A DNA stretch of 7,280 nucleotides from an uncultured Clostridia bacterium (GTDB taxonomy: Bacteria; Bacillota; Clostridia; Oscillospirales; UMGS1783). Each line of letters starts with the position of its first letter. Position 1 is the stretch's first letter. The notes under the pieces were generated by a model. It ran no database searches. It was not told the DNA's origin and saw nothing but the letters and a program-made list of their open reading frames with translations. The stretch is taken from NCBI GenBank assembly GCA_937892635.1, contig CALBKB010000069.1, forward strand, positions 1 through 7,280, given 5' to 3'. This document shows, in pieces, positions 1-5,663 of this stretch. Made by a program: the position numbers and the translations under genes.

Positions 1-2
1 TG

Positions 3-34
3 AAAAGGAGCAAGGTGTATTTCAACCTTGCTCC
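3..34 (-). terminator. Intrinsic terminator of the XRE-type regulator gene
   Basis: A perfect 10-bp stem (7-16 with 25-34, arm GGAGCAAGGT) encloses an 8-base loop. Read on the minus strand it is followed by a short U run (from 6-3), and it lies about 33 bases past the stop codon at 68. The U tract is cut by the window edge, so its full strength cannot be judged. Confidence 0.75.
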
Positions 35-67
35 AATCGGCCAGTATTCAGTTCAGCATATTGGAAT

Positions 68-676
68 TTACTTCTTCAATACTTTTTTGCACCAAGTGCG
101 TTTATTGCATTTGGGACACTTTAAGTGACGGGTGAATCCTCTGTGCATTGCCATCATTACTTCTTTATAAGTAGGTACAATTTCGCATCCACATTCTTTG
201 CACTTGTAAGCACCCACACTGACTTCAAGCTTTAATGCATAGAAGCACGGTATCAAAAACACAACACAAACACCAAGAATTGTGACAAGCTGCCACACTC
301 CTTCGGGAATCAAAAATGCAGCAATAAAGAGACCCGCAATTAGAGCAGTTATACTTACAATCATGAGTGCCCACATAGACGACCAAATGGTTTTATTTTT
401 CTTCTCTAATTCCTTCGCCATATCAAGCAAAAGCTGTTCATTTTTCTGATTGTTATTTTCCATATCGATTTTCTCCCCACATAATAAATCATTTACCGTG
501 ATGCCCAACACCTCGCACAAATCGAGCATGATCGAAGAATCGGGCAAGGATTTTCCCGTCTCCCATTTTGATACCGCGCGGTCGGTAATATGGAACATCT
601 CCGCCAATTGCATCTGCGTTAATCTTTTCTCTTTTCGGCAGGCGGCAATAAAGGCGCCGATTTTTACTTGGTCCAT
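68..676 (-). CDS. XRE-family HTH regulator with two membrane helices and a zinc ribbon
   Basis: A 202-residue protein with three parts. Residues about 6-63 form a Cro/C1-type helix-turn-helix, with the recognition region around TDRAVSKWETGKSLP (31-45). A polar, charged linker rich in N, K and E (70-97) follows. Two hydrophobic segments (about 98-123 and 127-148) are predicted membrane helices. The C-terminus carries a probable zinc ribbon with CxxC pairs at C159/C162 and C187/C190. It is therefore probably a DNA-binding regulator held at the inner face of the cytoplasmic membrane, a layout seen in many Clostridia proteins of unknown target. The start is ATG at 676, six bases after AAAGGAG (683-689). 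It is monocistronic, with a hairpin terminator downstream. G+C is uneven: about 52% over the HTH part and about 33-43% over the rest. The ligand and target genes cannot be read from the sequence; autoregulation is a common possibility. Confidence 0.85.
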   Translation of the reverse strand: MDQVKIGAFIAACRKEKRLTQMQLAEMFHITDRAVSKWETGKSLPDSSIMLDLCEVLGITVNDLLCGEKIDMENNNQKNEQLLLDMAKELEKKNKTIWSSMWALMIVSITALIAGLFIAAFLIPEGVWQLVTILGVCVVFLIPCFYALKLEVSVGAYKCKECGCEIVPTYKEVMMAMHRGFTRHLKCPKCNKRTWCKKVLKK

Positions 677-696
677 ATGCTTCTCCTTTCTCTTTT

Positions 697-702
697 AGTA
701 TA
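697..702 (-). promoter_or_regulatory. Candidate -10 box of the XRE-type regulator gene
   Basis: On the minus strand TATACT lies about 20 bases upstream of the start codon at 676. No good -35 box is found 16-18 bases further upstream (TGGTCT is the 17-base option). The promoter is therefore weak, factor-dependent or misplaced. An imperfect dyad (CGTTG 731-735, CAACG 752-756) lies upstream and could be a regulator site. Confidence 0.3.
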
Positions 703-771
703 GCGTCAAAGCGCACGATAGACCACATACCGTTGGTTGAGGGGGAGATATCAACGTAAAGTAGAGGCTAT

Positions 772-803
772 ATAAAAAGGATACGACAGATTGCCGTATC
801 CTT
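772..803 (-). terminator. Intrinsic terminator of the Gfo/Idh/MocA-family gene
   Basis: A perfect 9-bp stem (777-785 with 795-803, arm AAGGATACG) encloses a 9-base loop. Read on the minus strand it runs into a T-rich tail (TTTTTATA at 771-778, partly within the stem). It starts seven bases past the stop codon at 810-812 and insulates the dehydrogenase gene from the regulator gene downstream. Confidence 0.8.
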
Positions 804-809
804 AATCGT

Positions 810-1892
810 TTATTCCTTATCAAAACGTCCGATAAAATCGGTGGTAGACACATCGGCAAGCGGTAAACAGACCGGTTTTCCCGTGGCGGCCGATTGATAC
901 ATGGCCAAAATCAATTCCACCGCGTTTTTGCCTGCCACGGCGTCGACATAGGGTGCGCGGTCATGCGCCATGGCGTCAATCATATCGGCAAACAGTCGGG
1001 TATGCCCGTTGCCGTATACGTTAGTGGTGGCTTCTTGCAGCGCCTGATTGTTCTTATCGACCTCGGCCTCCTGCGCAAAACCCCATACGTCAATGGTGTT
1101 GGCTGAATTTCCGCCGATCTGAACGGTGCCGTTTTCCCCGAACAAGCACAGGATTTCCTCGGTATGGCTCGGGTGAACGTTGGTCGTGCCTTCGATGGTG
1201 CCGATGGTGCCGTTTTTGAAGGTGACCACGGCCATGCCTAAATCTTCACATTCCAAATACTCATGGAACTGCTGTCTGGTCACGCTATATACCTCTTGGA
1301 TCTCGTCACCCATCATCCAGCGCAATAGGTCAATGCCGTGAATGCACTGATTCATCAGGCAGCCGCCGTCCTGCGCCCAGGTGCCGCGCCAAGGGGCTTG
1401 ATCGTAATATTCCTTGTTGCGATGCCAACGCACGTGAACCGAGCCGTGCGACAGACGCCCAAATCGGCCGGCTTCCAGGGCACGGCGCGTTTCTTGAATG
1501 GCAAGGTTAAACCGATTTTGATGGCAGGCAGCCACCTTCACGCCCTTTTCTTGACTGCGTCGTACGATCTCCCGGGCGTCGGCCATCGACAAGGCCATCG
1601 GTTTTTCAATGATGACGGCCACTCCCTTGTCAATGCTGTGCAGGGCAATTTCGGCATGACTGCCGCTTTCGGTGGCAATGGAGAGAAGGTCTATCTTGTT
1701 CTCGGCCAAAAGCTGTTTATAGTCGGTATATCGTTTGATGGATAGGTTTTGGGCTAATCCGTGCTTGGTCAGTAGTTCCTCCATGGCCGCGGGACGTATA
1801 TCGCATACAGCAACAACATCCAAGCCGTTATCCAACGCCGCTTGGATATGATTGGTTGAAATACGGCCGCAGCCGATGAGTGCGTAATTCAT
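810..1892 (-). CDS. Gfo/Idh/MocA-family NAD(P)-dependent sugar dehydrogenase
   Basis: A 360-residue oxidoreductase of normal length for the family. The N-terminal Rossmann fold shows ALIGCGRIS (4-12) and an acidic residue after strand 2 (CD at 30-31), which suggests NAD(H). The family EKP motif is at 96-98, with K97 the expected catalytic lysine. CHQNR follows at 123-127 and WRGTWAQDGG at 168-177. The C-terminal half has N181-x3-H185 where many relatives have D-x3-H; H185 is the likely catalytic histidine. Several features (EKP, the CHQNR segment, the H185 region) recall UDP-N-acetyl-aminoglucuronate dehydrogenases of the WlbA/WbpB type, but many uncharacterised sugar or inositol dehydrogenases share them, so the substrate is open. 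The start is ATG 1892, six bases after AAGGAG (1899-1904). It is a single-gene unit with a consensus promoter and its own terminator. No other genes of a diacetamido-uronate pathway are in the window, which argues for caution on WlbA. Confidence 0.9.
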   Translation of the reverse strand: MNYALIGCGRISTNHIQAALDNGLDVVAVCDIRPAAMEELLTKHGLAQNLSIKRYTDYKQLLAENKIDLLSIATESGSHAEIALHSIDKGVAVIIEKPMALSMADAREIVRRSQEKGVKVAACHQNRFNLAIQETRRALEAGRFGRLSHGSVHVRWHRNKEYYDQAPWRGTWAQDGGCLMNQCIHGIDLLRWMMGDEIQEVYSVTRQQFHEYLECEDLGMAVVTFKNGTIGTIEGTTNVHPSHTEEILCLFGENGTVQIGGNSANTIDVWGFAQEAEVDKNNQALQEATTNVYGNGHTRLFADMIDAMAHDRAPYVDAVAGKNAVELILAMYQSAATGKPVCLPLADVSTTDFIGRFDKE

Positions 1893-1907
1893 AGGTTACT
1901 CCTTCTT

Positions 1908-1917
1908 GTATGCATAC
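1908..1917. promoter_or_regulatory. Palindrome GTATGCATAC in the leader, candidate operator
   Basis: A perfect 10-bp palindrome lies between the -10 box (1932-1937) and the ribosome site (1899-1904) of the dehydrogenase gene, just downstream of the expected transcription start. A repressor bound there would block initiation or clearance. A 10-bp palindrome in an AT-rich leader can also arise by chance. Confidence 0.3.
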
Positions 1918-1931
1918 TAGCCCACACTGTC

Positions 1932-1959
1932 ATTATACTCTTTTTTGTGCTTATGTCAA
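1932..1959 (-). promoter_or_regulatory. Sigma-A-type promoter of the Gfo/Idh/MocA-family gene
   Basis: On the minus strand a perfect TTGACA (1954-1959) and a perfect TATAAT (1932-1937) are separated by 16 bases. Initiation is expected near 1925, giving a leader of about 33 bases. Full consensus at both boxes suggests a strong basal promoter, which would make control by a repressor plausible. Confidence 0.85.
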
Positions 1960-1981
1960 TGAATTTACCGGTTTTTTGCCC

Positions 1982-1997
1982 ATAGGCTTATGCCTAT
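1982..1997. promoter_or_regulatory. Inverted repeat ATAGGC-N4-GCCTAT upstream of the promoter
   Basis: A perfect 6-bp inverted repeat with a 4-base centre lies about 22 bases upstream of the -35 box of the dehydrogenase gene and downstream of the epimerase terminator. It has no U tail and is not needed as a terminator. Its position suits an activator or second repressor site, but this is inference. Confidence 0.25.
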
Positions 1998-2010
1998 ACA
2001 ATCAAGGGAT

Positions 2011-2039
2011 AAAAAAGCTCGGACAGATCATGTCCGAGC
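2011..2039 (-). terminator. Intrinsic terminator of the aldose-epimerase-like gene
   Basis: A perfect 9-bp GC-rich stem (2017-2025 with 2031-2039, arm GCTCGGACA) with a 5-base loop is followed on the minus strand by six U residues (2016-2011). It begins about six bases past the stop codon at 2045-2047. This is a textbook terminator and separates the epimerase from the dehydrogenase gene. Confidence 0.92.
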
Positions 2040-2044
2040 ATTTT

Positions 2045-2923
2045 TTAACCCAAGGTAATGGTGTAGACGTTGCGATAAACGCCCTGCGGCTGGAGGTGTT
2101 CGGCTTCCAATTTGTCTTCCAAGGCGTTGATGGCACCGTCGAGTGCCGGTACGCCGCTCCACGGCTCGATGCAGACGTAGGGGGCGTCGGAAAAGGGCTT
2201 ATGCCAAAAACCGAGGAACTTCATGTCGGGATAGGCCATACGCACATAGCGCTCACCCGTCCGGGAGCGTAAGGTTACGCCTTTGCTCATATCCCGCAGG
2301 AAGATGGCGTCCTGTTCAAACAGATCGTGACGCATCCAAAGACGTTTGCCGTCTTCCAAATCAAAGGGCTTGGAATCGTTGAGATAGAAGCAGGTTTCCG
2401 AGAAGCACAGGCGCCGCGGCCGGCACGGCTCATCAAATTCCACATAATAATCTTCAAAGGCTTCGCCCTTGTTGAGCGGCAGATTAAAGCCGGGATGACC
2501 GCCCACCGAAAAGATGAGGGTCTTATCGTCGAGGTTCTTGACCTGCAAGGCCACCGTCAGCGTTTCATCCACAAGAGTGTAGGCCATTTCCATCGAGAAA
2601 CGGAAGGGATAGAGGGCACGGGTTTCATCGTTATCTTCCACCTTTAAGGTCAGTGCGTCGGGAGCTTGGTGTACCACCGACCACTCCTGAAGTTTAACAA
2701 AACCATGAATCGGCATCTCATAGGTTTGTCCGGCATAGGTGTATTTGCCGTCGATCATGCGGCCGCAATGCGGGAAGATATTGGTGGCACGGTTGGCCCA
2801 ATAGGTGGCGTCGCCCTGCCACAAATATTCGGTGCCGTCTTGCAGGCGGCGCATGGATTGCAGTTCAGCGCCCAGGCTGTTTACGGCAATTTCCAACTTG
2901 TCGTTTTTTAGGGTATAGATCAT
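2045..2923 (-). CDS. Aldose 1-epimerase family protein (LacX-like)
   Basis: A 292-residue galactose-mutarotase-like protein, the usual length for the LacX-type subgroup. The family interconverts alpha and beta anomers of aldoses or related sugars in the cytoplasm. Visible landmarks are N48-x-F50-P51 and a following basic G54-R55, PIHGF (71-75, H73), GGHPGFN (141-147, H143 the expected general acid) and CIEPW (251-255, E253 the expected general base). The start is taken as ATG 2923, eight bases after AAGGAG (2932-2937). An in-frame GTG at 2932 overlaps that ribosome site and is rejected. It has its own promoter and terminator and no sugar-specific partner in an operon, so the true substrate is unknown. 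Subgroup members are often uncharacterised and some may act on phosphorylated sugars, so the exact reaction is not claimed. Confidence 0.9.
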   Translation of the reverse strand: MIYTLKNDKLEIAVNSLGAELQSMRRLQDGTEYLWQGDATYWANRATNIFPHCGRMIDGKYTYAGQTYEMPIHGFVKLQEWSVVHQAPDALTLKVEDNDETRALYPFRFSMEMAYTLVDETLTVALQVKNLDDKTLIFSVGGHPGFNLPLNKGEAFEDYYVEFDEPCRPRRLCFSETCFYLNDSKPFDLEDGKRLWMRHDLFEQDAIFLRDMSKGVTLRSRTGERYVRMAYPDMKFLGFWHKPFSDAPYVCIEPWSGVPALDGAINALEDKLEAEHLQPQGVYRNVYTITLG

Positions 2924-2953
2924 AGCGATCACTCCTTTTGTGTTGTTAAAAGT

Positions 2954-2982
2954 ATCCTATCACAATCTTCGGCGGGGGTCAA
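2954..2982 (-). promoter_or_regulatory. Sigma-A-type promoter of the aldose-epimerase-like gene
   Basis: On the minus strand TTGACC (2977-2982) and TAGGAT (2954-2959) are 17 bases apart, each one or two mismatches from consensus. The expected start is near 2947, about 24 bases before the ATG at 2923. Confidence 0.65.
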
Positions 2983-2991
2983 GTCGAAGGT

Positions 2992-3001
2992 GGTAATTAC
3001 C
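2992..3001. promoter_or_regulatory. Palindrome GGTAATTACC between divergent promoters
   Basis: A perfect 10-bp palindrome lies 9 bases upstream of the epimerase -35 box and 22 bases upstream of the -35 box of the membrane-protein gene. It could serve both divergent promoters. No known regulator is recognised from it, and chance is possible. Confidence 0.25.
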
Positions 3002-3023
3002 GGGAAAAGTCACAATAAATTTC

Positions 3024-3052
3024 TTGAAAAAAACGGGAGGGTATAGTATAGT
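3024..3052 (+). promoter_or_regulatory. Sigma-A-type promoter of the membrane-protein gene
   Basis: TTGAAA (3024-3029) and TATAGT (3047-3052) are separated by 17 bases, each one mismatch from consensus. A TATAG direct repeat (3042-3051) offers a second overlapping -10. The expected start is near 3059, about 24 bases before the ATG at 3083. Confidence 0.7.
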
Positions 3053-3082
3053 AAAATATATAGGTTGTAGAGGAGAACACGC

Positions 3083-3835
3083 ATGAATTTTTTGAGTAAC
3101 TTGTGGGAAAAAATAAAAGCATTGTTTAATAATCAGGCGCAGACGGTCGATCAAGCGGCTATTGATGAGGCGCGCGCCAAGCGTCTGGAAGAGCTCAACG
3201 ATCCCGAGGATGATTTTGCCAACGATGTTGCCTATGATGCCAAGGAGTTGCAGTTGCTTTCGCGTAAGGCGGCCAACCGTCGCCATTTTCGCACCGGCTA
3301 TTATATTTTCGGCACACTGTTGGCCATTGTTCTGGTGGCGTGGGGTGTGATCGGGTTTCTCACAACGCCCAAGCCCGACAGGCTTGTTGAAAAGACCAAT
3401 CGCAAGGAGGGCGAGCTCGGCACGTTCTCTGCTGATGGCATCGTCGAGCAGGAAGACTTGGCTGCCATTCGTGCTTTGGTGGCCGACGCTACGGGCGATC
3501 GCAATGAGGATGGTCAGGTCGTGGTCGAGGTGACTCAAATCAGTATGCCCGCCAAGCAAACCGAAGAAAATCAATCGGCCTTCCAGGTGGCCTATGAAGA
3601 TATCGAAGAAGCCTTGATCAGCCCGAATGTTTCTTTGGTCATCGGACGCCAAAACTTTTTGGCGCAGGCCGAGGTGGTCGATGATTTGGTAGGGGAGACG
3701 ATTTTTGTCAGCGAGCTTATGCCGGATATGCACCAAAACAATCCCTTGTGGGAGTATCGGATAGCGGCCCGTGCCGGGGAGTCCAAGCAGGCGGTGTTGG
3801 CGGCCGAGGTGCTTGCTGCGCTGGCGAAAAAATAA
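3083..3835 (+). CDS. Single-pass membrane protein of unknown function
   Basis: A 250-residue protein not recognised as a named family. The N-terminal 70 residues are charged and helical in character, starting with an amphipathic stretch (1-16) and ending in RRHFR (66-70). One hydrophobic segment (about 73-93) follows. The basic residues before it predict a cytoplasmic N-terminus and a C-terminal domain of about 155 residues outside the membrane. That domain contains D139-R-N-E-D143-G-Q-V146, which fits the D-x-N-x-D-G-x-V start of an EF-hand-like calcium loop, followed by a valine-rich strand (146-151). No signal-peptidase or lipobox cysteine site is seen, and the protein has no cysteine. The start is ATG 3083, seven bases after AGAGGAG (3069-3075). 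It has its own promoter. A run of eight T (3848-3855) follows the gene but with only a weak stem, so read-through into nagB is possible. Confidence 0.8.
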   Translation: MNFLSNLWEKIKALFNNQAQTVDQAAIDEARAKRLEELNDPEDDFANDVAYDAKELQLLSRKAANRRHFRTGYYIFGTLLAIVLVAWGVIGFLTTPKPDRLVEKTNRKEGELGTFSADGIVEQEDLAAIRALVADATGDRNEDGQVVVEVTQISMPAKQTEENQSAFQVAYEDIEEALISPNVSLVIGRQNFLAQAEVVDDLVGETIFVSELMPDMHQNNPLWEYRIAARAGESKQAVLAAEVLAALAKK

Positions 3836-3856
3836 AAGCCGAGCCTGTTTTTTTTC

Positions 3857-3885
3857 TTGCAATGCCAACTCGCGAGGTGTATAAT
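3857..3885 (+). promoter_or_regulatory. Sigma-A-type promoter of nagB
   Basis: TTGCAA (3857-3862) and a perfect TATAAT (3880-3885) are 17 bases apart. The expected start is near 3892, giving a leader of about 25 bases, too short for a riboswitch. The spacer contains an 8-bp palindrome, CTCGCGAG (3869-3876), a possible operator. Confidence 0.8.
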
Positions 3886-3916
3886 AAATTGTAATTTTTA
3901 TTAGGAGATGATATTC

Positions 3917-4648
3917 ATGCGTTTTTATGTAACAGAGGATTATGCTCAGATGAGCCTGCGCGCCGCTTCGATCATTGCCGCACAGGTCGTTTCCAAGCCC
4001 GATTGCGTGCTGGGACTGGCTACCGGTTCTTCACCGGTGGGTGCCTATGAGAATTTGGTAAAATGGAATAAAGAAGGCACCATCAGTTTCTCTGAGGTGC
4101 ATAGTGTCAACCTGGATGAGTATATCGGTCTTTCGCCCGCTCATGAGCAGAGCTATCGCTATTTTATGCAGGATAACCTCTTTAATCATATTGATATCAA
4201 GCCGGAGAATACCAACGTTCCCAACGGTCTGGCCGAGGATACGGCGCAGGCGGCAGCCGACTACGAAAAGATCATTGAGTCTTTGGGCGGCGTCGATCTG
4301 CAACTTCTGGGTATGGGCCATAACGGACATATCGCCTTTAACGAGCCTTGCGATGAGTTTATTATGGATACCCACGTGGTCGATTTGACCGAGAGCACCA
4401 TTGCGGCCAACGCCCGCTTTTTCGCCTCGGCCGATGAAGTGCCCCGTCAGGCGATGACCATGGGTATTCGTTCGATCATGAAGGCCAAGAAGATCTTGGT
4501 GGTAGTAGCCGGTGCCGATAAGGCCGATGCGGTCTACAAAGCCTTTGCCGGTCCGGTAACGCCGCAGGTGCCTGCTTCGATTTTGCAGTTGCACAGTGAT
4601 GTAACGGTTGTGGGCGATAAGGCGGCCATGAGCAAATTGATCAAATAA
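3917..4648 (+). CDS. nagB: Glucosamine-6-phosphate deaminase
   Basis: A 243-residue NagB, the short form usual in Gram-positive bacteria. It converts glucosamine 6-phosphate and water to fructose 6-phosphate and ammonia, feeding amino sugars into glycolysis. Visible landmarks are the phosphate-binding GLATGSSP (33-40), NLDEY with D67-E68 (D67 the expected proton-transfer residue), and GMGHNGHIAFNEP (132-144) with H138 and E143 of the catalytic relay. N136 sits where the E. coli enzyme has aspartate, as in other Gram-positive forms. TMGIRSIMKAKK (181-192) and VPASILQLH (218-226) complete the signature. The start is ATG 3917, nine bases after AGGAG (3903-3907). An earlier ATG at 3908 abuts that site and is rejected. 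It has its own promoter and a strong terminator and no nagA beside it. It neighbours a HexNAc kinase operon, which suggests a shared amino-sugar theme. Confidence 0.97.
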   Translation: MRFYVTEDYAQMSLRAASIIAAQVVSKPDCVLGLATGSSPVGAYENLVKWNKEGTISFSEVHSVNLDEYIGLSPAHEQSYRYFMQDNLFNHIDIKPENTNVPNGLAEDTAQAAADYEKIIESLGGVDLQLLGMGHNGHIAFNEPCDEFIMDTHVVDLTESTIAANARFFASADEVPRQAMTMGIRSIMKAKKILVVVAGADKADAVYKAFAGPVTPQVPASILQLHSDVTVVGDKAAMSKLIK

Positions 4649-4650
4649 GT

Positions 4651-4682
4651 AAACGGCAGGAGCTTTTGCTCCTGCCGTTTTT
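4651..4682 (+). terminator. Intrinsic terminator of nagB
   Basis: A perfect 13-bp stem (4651-4663 with 4668-4680, arm AAACGGCAGGAGC) has a 4-base T loop and a T-run ending in TTTTT (4678-4682). It begins two bases after the nagB stop codon (4646-4648) and isolates nagB from the following operon. Confidence 0.95.
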
Positions 4683-4693
4683 GCATATAATCC

Positions 4694-4721
4694 TTGCTTT
4701 TTTTAACAAATATGGTATGAT
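4694..4721 (+). promoter_or_regulatory. Promoter of the nucleotidyltransferase-kinase operon
   Basis: TTGCTT (4694-4699) and TATGAT (4716-4721) are 16 bases apart. The expected start is near 4728, giving a leader of about 24 bases. It lies directly after the nagB terminator, so the operon is probably transcribed on its own. The -35 box is two mismatches from consensus. Confidence 0.6.
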
Positions 4722-4751
4722 AAAAGAAATAAAAAACACGAGGTGTGGATG

Positions 4752-5663
4752 ATGAAAGAACCCGTTTTGGTTGTTATGGCCGCCGGTATGGGCAGTCGCT
4801 TCGGTGGCGCCAAACAAATTACCCCGGTGGATGAGCAGGGGCATATTCTCATTGATTTTTCCTTGTTTGATGCCTACCGTGCCGGTTTTCGCGAACTGGT
4901 CTTTATTATCAAAGAAGAGTCGCGTGCCACCTTTGAGGAGAGCATCGGCAAGCGTATGGAACAATATTTCCGCGTTCGTTACGTCTATCAGGATATCAAC
5001 CGTCTGCCGCAGGGGGTTGCCGTTCCTGAAGGTCGCGTCAAGCCGTGGGGCACGGGTCATGCCGTGGCTTGCTGTCAGGGTGTGGTTGATGGACCTTTTG
5101 CCGTTATCAATGCCGACGATTATTACGGCCCGAGTGCCTTTGCCGCTATCTATGACTTTTTGAAGAATAACACCGACCCTTCGCAGTATGCCATGGTCGG
5201 CTATCGCGTGGGCAATACCCTTACCGAGAACGGCTCGGTTTCTCGCGGCGTGTGTCAGGTGGTCGACGGCAAGTTGGTCGACGTAACCGAGCGCACCTAT
5301 ATCGTGCCGCAGGGCGAGGATGCCGCCTATTCGGAAGACGGCGGAAAGACCTTCACCGTTTTGCCCAAAAATGCCGTTGTTTCGATGAATTTATGGGGCT
5401 TTACGGGTGCTTTTATCGACCAATTATGGGCAAGAATGGGCGATTATTTGAAGAAAAACATCGAAAAGAACCCCTTAAAATGCGAATATTATCTGCCTTT
5501 TGTTGTTAATGAGCAGTTAAATGACGGCAGCGCTCAGGTTAACGTATTGCCTTGTGAAGAAAAGTGGTACGGCGTCACCTACCGCGAGGATCTATCTCGC
5601 GTGCAGGCGGCGGTGGCCGATATGAAGAACAAAGGATTGTATACCAAGGAGATTTGGGCGTGA
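4752..5663 (+). CDS. Sugar-1-phosphate nucleotidyltransferase (GT-A fold), partner of the HexNAc kinase
   Basis: A 303-residue NTP-transferase-family protein. AAGMGSRFGGAKQ (10-22) is the nucleotide-binding and pyrophosphorylase signature, with R16 and K21 as expected phosphate contacts. WGTGHA (99-104) fits the base-binding loop, and NADDYYG (120-126) supplies the metal-binding aspartates. KWYGVTYREDL (271-281) is a conserved tail motif. It lacks the left-handed beta-helix acetyltransferase domain of GlmU. It probably joins a sugar 1-phosphate to UTP, releasing pyrophosphate. Its pairing with a NahK-like kinase points to HexNAc-1-P as substrate, giving UDP-GlcNAc or UDP-GalNAc; this is inference, and other sugars or NTPs remain possible. 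The start is taken as ATG 4752, six bases after GAGGTG (4740-4745). ATG 4749 is an alternative only three bases from that site, and an in-frame GTG at 4743 overlaps it. The stop codon overlaps the next start by four bases. Confidence 0.88.
   Translation: MKEPVLVVMAAGMGSRFGGAKQITPVDEQGHILIDFSLFDAYRAGFRELVFIIKEESRATFEESIGKRMEQYFRVRYVYQDINRLPQGVAVPEGRVKPWGTGHAVACCQGVVDGPFAVINADDYYGPSAFAAIYDFLKNNTDPSQYAMVGYRVGNTLTENGSVSRGVCQVVDGKLVDVTERTYIVPQGEDAAYSEDGGKTFTVLPKNAVVSMNLWGFTGAFIDQLWARMGDYLKKNIEKNPLKCEYYLPFVVNEQLNDGSAQVNVLPCEEKWYGVTYREDLSRVQAAVADMKNKGLYTKEIWA

Noticed and set aside
1338..1745. Open frame antisense to the Gfo/Idh/MocA gene
   Set aside because: It is a shadow of a well-supported gene and has no ribosome site or domain.
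810..2923. Dehydrogenase and epimerase as one operon
   Set aside because: A strong terminator (2011-2039) and a full-consensus promoter (1932-1959) lie between them, so they are separate units.
3836..3856. Possible terminator after the membrane-protein gene
   Set aside because: There is a run of eight T (3848-3855), but only a 3-bp GGC/GCC pairing with a large loop precedes it. That is too weak to call.
2960..3868. Long open frame (302 codons) on the minus strand across the membrane-protein gene
   Set aside because: It is antisense to 3083-3835, has no recognisable domain and no ribosome site, and runs through two intergenic regions and promoters. The plus-strand gene has a promoter, ribosome site and sensible topology.
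3883..3902. AT-only inverted repeat (AATAAA / TTTATT) in the nagB leader
   Set aside because: The arms are six A/T pairs and overlap the -10 box; such repeats are expected by chance in AT-rich leaders. No riboswitch fold fits in the short leader.
4031..4594. Open frame antisense to nagB
   Set aside because: nagB is unambiguous on the other strand; this frame has no family resemblance and follows from codon bias.
5564..5659. Upstream in-frame ATG extending the kinase by 32 residues
   Set aside because: It lies wholly inside the nucleotidyltransferase gene, lacks a good ribosome site, and the added residues are a shifted reading of that gene. GTG 5660 has AAGGAG at the right distance and gives the family's usual N-terminus.
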